From: Porticoccaceae bacterium
Lineage (GTDB): Bacteria > Pseudomonadota > Gammaproteobacteria > Pseudomonadales > GM7GCV1
DNA: 43,788 nt
Assembly (NCBI GenBank): GCA_018662305.1
Contig: JABJGI010000088.1
Coordinates: 1-43,788, forward strand
Direction: 5' to 3'
This document shows positions 1-7,499 of the stretch, piece after piece (the stretch's first letter is position 1; every line of letters starts with the position of its first letter). The notes beneath the pieces are model-generated. The model was not told where the DNA came from, ran no database searches, and was given only the letters and a program-made list of their open reading frames with translations. A program made the translations under genes and the position numbers.

Positions 1-1
1 A

Positions 2-394
2 CTGGACTGGCCCTATCGGGAAGGTCTGCGTATAGATGAAGCGATGCATCCTCTCACCATGATGGCCGTTGGTATTTACGGTAAGCCTCTGCCAAACCAA
101 AGCGGCGCACCTTTGAGACTGGTTGTGCCCTGGAAATACGGCTTCAAAGGCATTAAATCCATCACCAAAATTAATTTCACCGAAACTCAACCTCAGACCA
201 GCTGGAATATGTCCGCCCCCAGAGAGTACGGTTTCTATTCAAATGTGAACCCAGAGGTAAATCACCCACGCTGGAGCCAGGCTAATGAGCGCCGAATTGG
301 CGAGTTTTTCCGTCGCGATACGCTTATGTTTAACGGCTATGCGGAAGAGGTGGCCTCGATGTACGACGGCATGGACCTCAGCACAAACTACTAG
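2..394 (+). CDS. msrP: Protein-methionine-sulfoxide reductase catalytic subunit, 3' part only
   Basis: This is the C-terminal 130 residues of MsrP (YedY), the periplasmic molybdopterin subunit that reduces methionine sulfoxide in envelope proteins. The gene begins outside the window; the reading frame is already open at base 2. Visible family features are the [16 protein letters not shown] stretch, the [15 protein letters not shown] stretch and the C-terminal [15 protein letters not shown] segment, all typical of the end of the sulfite-oxidase-like fold. The twin-arginine signal and the cofactor cysteine would lie upstream and cannot be seen. The msrQ gene follows after 14 bases, the usual msrPQ arrangement, in which MsrQ passes electrons from the membrane to MsrP. 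Identification is strong because both sequence and neighbour agree. Confidence 0.93.
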   Translation: MDWPYREGLRIDEAMHPLTMMAVGIYGKPLPNQSGAPLRLVVPWKYGFKGIKSITKINFTETQPQTSWNMSAPREYGFYSNVNPEVNHPRWSQANERRIGEFFRRDTLMFNGYAEEVASMYDGMDLSTNY

Positions 395-408
395 CTGAGC
401 TCCTTCCG

Positions 409-999
409 ATGCAAATATCACAGCAGTGGGTGACACCCATTCGTATCCTTTTGCACCTGCTCTGCGCCGGACCAGCCATCTACCTGCTCTACAGCACCTT
501 CTTTGGCAGCCTGGGTGTTAATCCAGTTGAAACCCTGACTCACCAAACCGGTATCTGGGCGATTCGCATACTTCTAATTAGCCTGGCAATAACGCCCTTA
601 AGACAGCTGCTATCTTTACCCAAGCTAGTTCTTTATCGTCGATTGATTGGGTTATGGGCCTTTTTCTATGCTCTGGCTCATTTCATTATTTATCTAACCT
701 TTGATCTGAGCTTTTCATTCTCACGGGTACTAGAGGACGTCATTCAGCGACCCTATATCACTGCTGGTTTTACCGCCTTGGTATTGCTGGTGCCCTTGGC
801 CGTCACCTCAACCAATGGCTGGCAGCGCAGATTAAAGCGCAACTGGAGCAAACTGCACAAGATAGTCTACGTGGTTGGCATCGCTGCAGTTCTGCACTTT
901 GTGTGGCTGCGCAAGGGCTTCCAGATTGAGCCTCTGGTATATGCCGCTATCCTTGCCATCCTATTTTCTGTTCGAGCCTGGAACTCTCTCAAAAAATAA
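409..999 (+). CDS. msrQ: Haem-binding membrane subunit of the MsrPQ system
   Basis: MsrQ (YedZ), 196 residues, is an inner-membrane b-type haem protein of the ferric-reductase-like family that feeds electrons to periplasmic MsrP. Several hydrophobic helices span the protein. Candidate haem histidines are H91 (in ALAHF), H150 (in SKLHK) and H163 (in VLHFVW), and the RRLIGLW and FTSTxxWQRRL-like segments match the family pattern. Length is normal. It starts 14 bases after the msrP stop and is probably co-transcribed with it. The next reading frame begins 2 bases after its stop, so the transcript may continue into the broken DUF3142-like gene. Confidence 0.95.
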   Translation: MQISQQWVTPIRILLHLLCAGPAIYLLYSTFFGSLGVNPVETLTHQTGIWAIRILLISLAITPLRQLLSLPKLVLYRRLIGLWAFFYALAHFIIYLTFDLSFSFSRVLEDVIQRPYITAGFTALVLLVPLAVTSTNGWQRRLKRNWSKLHKIVYVVGIAAVLHFVWLRKGFQIEPLVYAAILAILFSVRAWNSLKK

Positions 1000-1001
1000 T
1001 C

Positions 1002-1739
1002 ATGACGTTCCCCTTAAGCTGCTGCAAAAACCTTGGTTTAAACGTTGCGGCGCTAGGCATGCTTTTGTTGGTGTTATATACGTTTTTACCTAGCAATACA
1101 GACCAGAATCACCAACTCGGATATTGGATATGGCGCGAATCGGATTTAGGCTTGGCTGAAGAAGAGCTTCCCCTCCTTCTCTATTAAGGGGACTACCTGC
1201 TGCAAGGGCAGGAACATAGTTTTGTGAAAAGAGGTGTTGCACCAATTGATCTTGGGAGCTCTTCTGAGGTAGGAGCTTTAGTAAGGCTATATGAAATAGA
1301 TGAACCAGCTGAACTAGCCACGCAGATAGTCTACTTGAGAGATCAGTGGGCTGAGTATCAGGTTGAATTTTCAGAGATCCAACTAGATTTTGATTGTCCA
1401 TCTAGTCGACTCTTGGAATATGCTCAATTTATTGCTGAACTAAGACCGCAACTTGAAAATCTAAATATAGACTTACCGATAAGCACTACGGGGCTTTTAA
1501 CCTGGCTTGAAGACAACCCGGAAGGAGCGGAAGCGCTCGGAGCGTCAGTGGAATATGTTGCATACCAGCTCTACACCAACTTTGATCCACTACCAAATTT
1601 AAAAAACTACTACCCACTGATTGAAAATATCGAATATTCGTACAAGATAGGGATATCCACGTCGCATGGTTTCGATAACATTACTTACCCCAAAAACGAG
1701 AATTACTATGGACAGCTTATATTTCTCAACGTCATTTAG
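1002..1739 (+). pseudogene. DUF3142-like gene interrupted by an in-frame TAA
   Basis: One continuous frame runs from ATG at 1002 to 1739, broken only by a TAA at 1185-1187 (codon 62). Before the stop lie a hydrophobic anchor or signal (about residues 15-30) and a YWIWRESDLG segment. After it the frame continues with PIDLGSSSEVGALVRLYEID, IQLDFDCPSSRLLEYAQFI and LPISTTGLLTWLED. From memory these are the recurring blocks of the DUF3142 family (function unknown). Family similarity on both sides of the stop argues for a single gene with one nonsense change, or one sequencing error, rather than two genes. A GTG at 1224 could in principle restart translation, but the fragment would lack the exported N-terminus. 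The 3' end overlaps the next gene by 32 bases. Confidence 0.7.
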
Positions 1740-3666
1740 CAGATATCTATCAGTATTGATCGCAATATTTCTGCTCACCTGTTCTAGCTTAACTCTCGCT
1801 GGCGGTGGCTATCAGCCCAAGTGGTACGAACTAGAATCAAATTTGCGCTTCGACCCTCTTGACCGCTCCTGGACGGAACGAGACTCGACTTATATTTTTA
1901 GCCAGTTTTTTCCTCGTGAATACACATTGTCAGAGCGACGCCAATTGGAAGCAGAAGCCTTTCAAAAAGATATAGCTGCAGCTGTTCAGGAAAATAGACC
2001 CAGTATAAATTTCGAAGACTTTAACGGGCCTGCAACCATTGGTGCGTATTCGCTGAACTCTGTGCAGGGTGTAAGTTGGGGTAGATGCGCATCTGCATCC
2101 ATCGAGAGTCAATTGGGCTTCTCCCTAGCCCTGATTGAGAACTCATCTTATGGTGACAGAAACTTATGGAGGCTGTTGACGCAGCGAGCCAACTTAAATT
2201 CTGCTTGCAGAAACAGAGAGCAACTAACTAGGTTTATTGAAGGTATCTCGCAAAACCTACATACGGTCCACCATCGCTATTTGTACGCCGCAGCATTGTT
2301 TTACGCTCATGAATACGCGCTGGCATACCCTGTATTTGAAGATCTATCCGAACTCAATATAGCTTGGGTTTCTGAAGCCAGCTCATACATGCTTAGCCGC
2401 ACAGCGTTGGCGCAAAGCCAGCTCTCAGCTTACTATTTGCTGCATCGGATTGACGAAAATACAGATATTACTCGCGCTCGCGAGGCAATTCTTTTATCGG
2501 AGCAATATCTCACCAGATACCCCGAGGGGCTATACACACAATCAGCCAAAGGGCTAATAAGAGGCACGCTATGGCGACTAGGGGAGGAGAGTGCATCACT
2601 CGATTTACTTGAGCGCGATCTTAATGAGTTGTTAGCGGAACTCTCCATAGAGGCAAACTGGTCCAATTTTCAGCAAGAAAAACTTCGAGATTATTTTGAT
2701 GAAGTTAGCCTTTTCGGAGATAAGGATAGAGCTCAAGCACTTTCAAGCGTACGAGCATTTATCAGCTTAGCGCCTAACTCCGAAGTGCTTGCACCTTTGA
2801 GGAACTTTGTCGAATCTCTCAATTCCTTTCAGTTGGGAGACTTCGCTGCTGTAGTAGCGCAGTACCAAGGCAAAGAAAACCTGGCTCAACCAGAGCTCGT
2901 TTTGTTAGCGAGAGCCTATGAGGGAAATAACCAGACTGAAGAAGCCTTGAGCTTATGGCTGTCTCAAAGAATGGGGGACACTCTCGACTACAAGAGCACA
3001 AATTTTGAGGCTGCGCAGATATTAATGCAGGACCAAAATGTTGAGTCACTCATACGCAATGAACTTATTACCGACAGCAATATAAGGCGTGTCTACCTGT
3101 CTTCTTTATGCGGCGACAGTCTGCAAAAAGATCTTTTACAAGATACACAAATTGGCGAGGATGCTCGTCATGACCTATTCGCGGACTTGGCACTGCGCTA
3201 CATCTTCCACGAAAGGTTGGACGAACTGGACTCACTAATCGCAGCGTCGTACAGCGATTCAATAGTTCGTGAATTTTCCAGTATTCGAGAGCCCGTACGC
3301 CTAATTGCTAGTGATGATTCAGCAGAATTCGGTTATGTCGAGCTGGCTCATTTCCTGCAAACAGTCGTGGAAGACCCTATCCCCGAAACTTTTACCGAGG
3401 TCGAACCCGGCTGCAGAAACAGCACTCTGGCGAATGACGCAAAAGGGCCAAATTACTATTTCAATATGGCTGTATCAGTTGCCGAGAAAAAATCAAACGC
3501 CGAGGCTAAGGCGCTTTTTTACCTGACAATATGCCCTAAATATAGAGCCTCTTGTATGTGGGGAAGTGTTATAGAGGATGGCCTAAGCAGTCGAGAAGCG
3601 TTCACCAAGCTTCACTCAGAATATGAAGATACCAGCTGGGCGAAAAGAGCCGAATACTACTATTAA
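1708..3666 (+). CDS. Large exported protein with helical (TPR-like) repeats, function unknown
   Basis: I do not recognise a named family. From ATG 1708 the product has 652 residues and begins with a good signal peptide (hydrophobic YLSVLIAIFLLTCSSLTLA, then GGGY), so it is probably periplasmic or surface-attached. The rest is mostly alpha-helical with TPR- or Sel1-like pieces, for example YLYAAALFYAHEYALAYPVF and SEQYLTRYPEGLY, and it ends in a TPR-like DTSWAKRAEYYY. An in-frame ATG at 1666 would add 14 residues in front of the signal; 1708 gives the better signal peptide, but its ribosome site is weak. The overlap with the broken DUF3142-like gene suggests the pair were once co-translated, so loss of the partner may leave this gene without its usual function. 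Confidence 0.75.
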   Translation: MDSLYFSTSFSRYLSVLIAIFLLTCSSLTLAGGGYQPKWYELESNLRFDPLDRSWTERDSTYIFSQFFPREYTLSERRQLEAEAFQKDIAAAVQENRPSINFEDFNGPATIGAYSLNSVQGVSWGRCASASIESQLGFSLALIENSSYGDRNLWRLLTQRANLNSACRNREQLTRFIEGISQNLHTVHHRYLYAAALFYAHEYALAYPVFEDLSELNIAWVSEASSYMLSRTALAQSQLSAYYLLHRIDENTDITRAREAILLSEQYLTRYPEGLYTQSAKGLIRGTLWRLGEESASLDLLERDLNELLAELSIEANWSNFQQEKLRDYFDEVSLFGDKDRAQALSSVRAFISLAPNSEVLAPLRNFVESLNSFQLGDFAAVVAQYQGKENLAQPELVLLARAYEGNNQTEEALSLWLSQRMGDTLDYKSTNFEAAQILMQDQNVESLIRNELITDSNIRRVYLSSLCGDSLQKDLLQDTQIGEDARHDLFADLALRYIFHERLDELDSLIAASYSDSIVREFSSIREPVRLIASDDSAEFGYVELAHFLQTVVEDPIPETFTEVEPGCRNSTLANDAKGPNYYFNMAVSVAEKKSNAEAKALFYLTICPKYRASCMWGSVIEDGLSSREAFTKLHSEYEDTSWAKRAEYYY

Positions 3667-3785
3667 CTCACTATTTATATTGTGACCCTTAAGGCGCGGC
3701 AAACAAGTGTACGAGTGGAGCAGTCACATTTTTCAATTTATTGAACGAATCGTAGGTTAAACGCATCTCGGTGACGAACGGCTAA

Positions 3786-5174
3786 ATGACAGATCCAACC
3801 TGGACATCAATACTTCCACCATTACTTGCGATCTGCCTCGCACTCCTCACTCGCCAAGTCTTTATTTCGCTCTTTGCCGGTATATGGCTGGGGGCATTCC
3901 TGTTACCCGAGGTAGGCATTATTGCTTCACTGGGTGAATCCATCGATCGACTCATTGGCGTGCTGGCTTCTCCGGGAGACGCCCGGGTTATCGTATTCAA
4001 TCTAGTGATAGGGGCCTTTATCTGCATGCTCGAACGCAACGGCGCCGTATCTGGGCTGGTGAGATTTCTTGAGCGAGCAAAGTGGGTAACCAATGCCGCA
4101 CGGGCACAGTGGATGGCCTTTGTGATTGGGCTGATGATTTTTATCGAATCAAATATCACCATGCTGGTTACCGGTACAGTTTCAAGACCATTATTTGATC
4201 GATACAAAATTTCGCGCCAGAAACTGGCCTATATTATTGACTCAACTGCCGCACCAATCTGCATCCTAATTCCGCTGAACGCCTGGGGAGCCTTTAACCT
4301 CGCCATACTAGAGAGCTTGCAAGTCGAAGATGCTCTGCGCGTCTTTATCTCCAGTATTCCACTTAATCTCTACGCCATCTGCGCTGTGCTATTAACGGCA
4401 TTCAGCATCTCCAGGAATTTTAATCCTGGCAGCATGGCCCAAGCTGAAGATCAAGCACACAAAGAAGAGGGCGCCTCAACCGCCTCACTCGAGATAGAAG
4501 AAGACGACACACCACCCCGAGCCATCAACATGTTCCTACCCATATTGGTTTTGATAGGCACCATGCCCATTGGACTACTCATTACAGGCGAGGGAGACCT
4601 TCTGGCAGGATCTGGCTCTACCAGTGTCTTATGGGCCAGTCTGGCAGCACTCACATGCATATCGCTGATGTCTCTATTTCAGAGAAATATGAAAATGTCG
4701 GAAGTTGGCGCCAGCTGGTCGCTGGGAGCAGGGCGTATGTTGCCGATTTCCCTAGTTTTACTGCTAGCTTTGGCATTAGGAGGCATCGTGCGAGAACTGG
4801 GCACTGGCGCATTTATAGCCAGTTTAATTGCCGACTGGCTTCCTATCTGGATTCTGCCTTGCATTATCTTTCTGGTATCCGCACTTATCGCATTTTCTGT
4901 GGGAACTAGCTGGGGTACCTTTTCCATTATGTTGCCGATTTCCATCACCATAGCGGTCGCTATAGGCGCCGAACCTGCTCATTTTGTCGCAGCGGTATTG
5001 TCCGGTGGAATCTTTGGAGACCACTCATCTCCAATATCCGATACCACCATTGTTGCCATCATGGCTTCGGGCTCAGATCATGTTGAACACGTGAGAACTC
5101 AGTTACCTTATGCCTTGATCGCAGGGGGAGTGAGTGCCATCGGATTTTTGGTTCTAGGATTTGGCTTACTTTAA
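3786..5174 (+). CDS. Na+/H+ antiporter, NhaC family
   Basis: A 462-residue inner-membrane protein with many transmembrane helices. The family signature is near the C-terminus: GTSWGTFSIMLP followed by GGIFGDHSSPISDTT, matching the GTSWGT and GDxxSPxSDTT motifs of NhaC-type and related ion/organic-acid antiporters. The likely job is exchange of sodium (or a small organic ion) for protons. Between helices, about residues 215-240, is a charged, acidic loop (EEGASTASLEIEEDD). The ATG at 3786 directly follows an in-frame stop, which fixes the start, although the ribosome site is poor. It stands alone, with 119 bases upstream and 149 downstream. The exact substrate cannot be told from the sequence. 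Confidence 0.88.
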   Translation: MTDPTWTSILPPLLAICLALLTRQVFISLFAGIWLGAFLLPEVGIIASLGESIDRLIGVLASPGDARVIVFNLVIGAFICMLERNGAVSGLVRFLERAKWVTNAARAQWMAFVIGLMIFIESNITMLVTGTVSRPLFDRYKISRQKLAYIIDSTAAPICILIPLNAWGAFNLAILESLQVEDALRVFISSIPLNLYAICAVLLTAFSISRNFNPGSMAQAEDQAHKEEGASTASLEIEEDDTPPRAINMFLPILVLIGTMPIGLLITGEGDLLAGSGSTSVLWASLAALTCISLMSLFQRNMKMSEVGASWSLGAGRMLPISLVLLLALALGGIVRELGTGAFIASLIADWLPIWILPCIIFLVSALIAFSVGTSWGTFSIMLPISITIAVAIGAEPAHFVAAVLSGGIFGDHSSPISDTTIVAIMASGSDHVEHVRTQLPYALIAGGVSAIGFLVLGFGLL

Positions 5175-5208
5175 ATTTCAGTTCTGAGATTCCAATTACT
5201 ATATTTAA

Positions 5209-5224
5209 CATAATATACATTATG
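5209..5224. promoter_or_regulatory. AT-rich inverted repeat upstream of the exported-protein operon
   Basis: CATAAT and ATTATG face each other across four bases, in an AT-rich stretch about 100 bases before the DUF6152 start. It may be a regulator site or overlap the promoter of the three-gene unit downstream. Which protein, if any, binds is unknown. Confidence 0.3.
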
Positions 5225-5323
5225 CGAATAGAGGGTTTTGTTTAGTTATCAAAAAGAGGCTTCTTTGGGACTCATTTGCTGGCATAGTAGCTAGCAATTA
5301 AAACGTCTTTTGGGGGAAAGATC

Positions 5324-5689
5324 TTGAGATCTCATTTTACTAGCGCCATCAGCGCATTATTACTGCTAGCAGTGTCCTACTCTAGCCAAGCTCATCATTC
5401 TCACGGCAACTACGACGTGCGCAATTACACACACCTGGAAGGCACACTCGTCGAGGTTATCTGGTTAAACCCTCATATATGGTTACAACTGGAAACCGAA
5501 GATGGCGAGCTATGGGCGCTTGAAGGCGGTAGTATTCAAGCTGTTGCATCTGGCGGCGGCTGGGAACGAGGCGAATTAAACGCTGGCGACAGAATATCTG
5601 TGCGCTGCCACGCACAGCGTGACGGCTCAAGCGGATGCCTCCTAGGCTACATAACTGTTGAAGGAGAAGAAGAGCGTGTATTTGATTAA
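5324..5689 (+). CDS. Small exported DUF6152 family protein
   Basis: A 121-residue protein of the DUF6152 family, function unknown. It has a signal peptide (ISALLLLAVSYSSQA) and the mature part begins with HHSHGNYD, the histidine-rich start typical of this family. The body (YTHLEGTLVEVIWLNPHIWLQLE, LNAGDRISVRCHAQRDG) looks like a small beta-barrel. The TTG at 5324 is the chosen start: a purine-rich GGGGGAAAG lies just upstream and no in-frame ATG fits the signal peptide. A longer relative is encoded on the other strand at 18770-19792. The next gene starts inside the end of this one, so the two are probably translationally coupled. Confidence 0.82.
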   Translation: MRSHFTSAISALLLLAVSYSSQAHHSHGNYDVRNYTHLEGTLVEVIWLNPHIWLQLETEDGELWALEGGSIQAVASGGGWERGELNAGDRISVRCHAQRDGSSGCLLGYITVEGEEERVFD

Positions 5690-6323
5690 TCTAAAAGGGG
5701 TTGTGGGCGCCCTATTTCTCTTGCTTTCCACATCTCACGTCATAGCTCAGGACTGGCACTCCTATTTCGACCAAGACGAACGTTTTGTCATTAATATGCC
5801 CGGAGAGCCTGAAATTACTGAGTTTTATTACCCAACCGAATGGGGTGGAAACCTTCCCGCTAAGCTGTACAGCATTAACACTGGAAATGTCGATTACCGC
5901 TTAACAGTGGTTAATTACGGCACAGATGAGACCGCTTACGTACAGGTAGCAGATCATACAGACGATGATTTCCCGTGGCTTTACGATTTTCGAGGCTCGA
6001 TTGCTTTCGCAGCGCGGAATATTCGCGAGAAAAATGAGGGTGAAATCACCTTTGATAACTGGCACCACATTGAAATGGTCGAAGGCCATCAGATTCAAGT
6101 CACTCACCAAGATGGCACACGCACATACGCCAGCATCTATTTATACGAAGAAGAAGGCCGTCTCTTTATTATTGAGGCCCGGGGCCCTTCAAACGGTCTG
6201 TACCAAGGGATATTCCAGCAATCACTGCATTTCTTAGACGAGGACGGACAACGCGTACGCTACGTGCTCCACCCCGATGGGTCGGAAACAAAACGCACTG
6301 ACTTAACGGATCAATACGAGTAG
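5676..6323 (+). CDS. Exported protein of unknown function
   Basis: I do not recognise a family. I place the start at GTG 5676 because AAGGAG at 5661-5666 is ideally spaced for it; the frame stays open back to a TTG at 5658. The 215-residue product has a signal peptide (VVGALFLLLSTSHVIA) and a mature part starting QDWHSYFDQDERFVINMPGEP. That opening resembles small secreted proteins that begin by describing a stress or peptide-binding beta domain, but the match is too loose to name. The sequence is acidic and rich in aromatic residues and lacks cysteines in the mature part. It overlaps the DUF6152 gene and precedes the aldo/keto reductase by 10 bases, so the three form one likely operon. Confidence 0.75.
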   Translation: MYLINLKGVVGALFLLLSTSHVIAQDWHSYFDQDERFVINMPGEPEITEFYYPTEWGGNLPAKLYSINTGNVDYRLTVVNYGTDETAYVQVADHTDDDFPWLYDFRGSIAFAARNIREKNEGEITFDNWHHIEMVEGHQIQVTHQDGTRTYASIYLYEEEGRLFIIEARGPSNGLYQGIFQQSLHFLDEDGQRVRYVLHPDGSETKRTDLTDQYE

Positions 6324-6333
6324 TAAGAGTTCG

Positions 6334-7266
6334 ATGAAAAGAAGAGAATTTTTAAAAGGATCAGCTGCAGCCAGCCTCACTCTTGCCGCAGCGCCAGCAT
6401 TGAAAGCACAGCAAGGCAGCCCTCTTATTACCAAAGCCATACCAAGCACCGGCGAACAGATCCCGGTTGTTGGCCTAGGCACCAATGAATTTGGTGATCG
6501 CGGTGGCTATACAAATGCCTCCGCGGAAGATCGACAACCCATACTCGAAGTCCTTAAGGCTTATACCGATCATGGCAATGCGCTAATTGATACGGCTCCT
6601 GCCTACAGCGGCTCGGAAAAAGTATTAGGGGAACTCCTTTCCCAGCTAGGGGCTAAAGATAAGGTGACCTTGGCTACCAAGACCTTTCCACGCCACACAG
6701 GTATGGAGCAGCATGAGCAGACTTTGCTGGAGTCGCATGCCCTTCTCGATATGCCAACTCTGGATATGGTGGGGATACACAACGGTACCAATTGGCAGGA
6801 GCTTCTGCCATTCCTTCGCGAAGCCAAACAGGAAGGAAAAGTACGTTACATCGGCCTGACTTTCTCCAAGACCAACCAGCACGCCGAAATGGCCGAAGTT
6901 ATGCGCAATGAGCCCATGGATTTTGTGCAGGTGAACTACAACATGCTGGACAGGAACGCTGAAAATGAAGTGCTTTCCGTTGCCCTGGACAAAGGGCTCG
7001 CCGTACTTGGCAATATTCCTTATGCCACGGGTGATGTGTTCTCCAGAGTATCAGGGGTAGATCTGCCTGACTTCGCTAAAGAGTTTGACTGCCAAAGCTG
7101 GGGCAATTTCTTCTTGAAATACAACGTTTCGCACCCCGCGATGACGGCCTGCGTACCTGGCACAACTAAAGCCCATCACGCATTGGACAACCTGCAGGCA
7201 GCTATGGGGCGTCTACCAAACGCTTCTGAGCGCAAAATGCAGGAAGATTTCATCGCCTCACTGTAG
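6334..7266 (+). CDS. Aldo/keto reductase with twin-arginine signal
   Basis: A 310-residue aldo/keto reductase. The N-terminus MKRREFLKGSAAASLTLAAA and the ALKA-Q cleavage region form a twin-arginine (Tat) export signal, so the enzyme is probably exported folded. The usual AKR tetrad is present as D86 (LIDTAPAYSGSE), Y91, K116 (LATKTFP) and H149 (VGIHNG), with the barrel strand RYIGLTFS and the QVNYNMLDR block following. It should reduce or oxidise a carbonyl using NADP(H); the substrate is unknown. A nucleotide-dependent enzyme in the periplasm needs its cofactor loaded before export, which Tat transport would allow. It is the last gene of the group beginning at 5324. Confidence 0.88.
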   Translation: MKRREFLKGSAAASLTLAAAPALKAQQGSPLITKAIPSTGEQIPVVGLGTNEFGDRGGYTNASAEDRQPILEVLKAYTDHGNALIDTAPAYSGSEKVLGELLSQLGAKDKVTLATKTFPRHTGMEQHEQTLLESHALLDMPTLDMVGIHNGTNWQELLPFLREAKQEGKVRYIGLTFSKTNQHAEMAEVMRNEPMDFVQVNYNMLDRNAENEVLSVALDKGLAVLGNIPYATGDVFSRVSGVDLPDFAKEFDCQSWGNFFLKYNVSHPAMTACVPGTTKAHHALDNLQAAMGRLPNASERKMQEDFIASL

Positions 7267-7296
7267 AAATCCTGCTCCCAGAGCTTCTATCTTTCG

Positions 7297-7313
7297 GTCT
7301 AACTGTCTAATTA
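7297..7313. promoter_or_regulatory. Repeated GTCTAA elements upstream of the cyclase gene
   Basis: Two GTCTAA hexamers occur 8 bases apart (7297-7302 and 7305-7310); the second continues as GTCTAATTA. The same nonamer is present in the cyclase promoter at 7458-7466 and, on the other strand, in the bfd leader at 9907-9915. They look like extra copies of one operator. Confidence 0.4.
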
Positions 7314-7442
7314 GGCTGTAGTTTTATTACATCTCTACAGTTTTTTCACTTTAAGAAATACCTATAAACTTCTGATATATAACATTTTAGTTGCATCCTA
7401 ACTCATTCATTCAGATCACGATTAGACAGTATAAATAAATCC

Positions 7443-7470
7443 TTGCATATTTAGACTGTCTAATTATACT
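7443..7470 (+). promoter_or_regulatory. Likely sigma-70 promoter of the cyclase gene with an operator palindrome in its spacer
   Basis: TTGCAT (7443-7448) and TATACT (7465-7470) form a reasonable -35/-10 pair with a 16-base spacer. A perfect 13-base palindrome, TTAGACTGTCTAA (7451-7463), sits inside the spacer. MerR-family regulators characteristically bind between -35 and -10, and the downstream gene starts with a MerR-like head, so autoregulation is plausible. Related half-sites are at 7422-7427 (TTAGAC) and 7494-7499 (GTCTAA, touching the start codon). Confidence 0.5.
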
Positions 7471-7499
7471 GTCCATCTCATTTTACAGATGGTGTCTAA

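Noticed and set aside
1090-1401. Minus-strand open frame across the nonsense codon of the DUF3142-like gene
   Set aside because: It is antisense to family-like sequence on the plus strand and has no ribosome site or recognisable domain.
3680-3753. TGTGAC ... GTCACA pair as a CRP-like site before the antiporter gene
   Set aside because: The arms are about 37 bases apart, far from the 6-base spacing of a CRP site.
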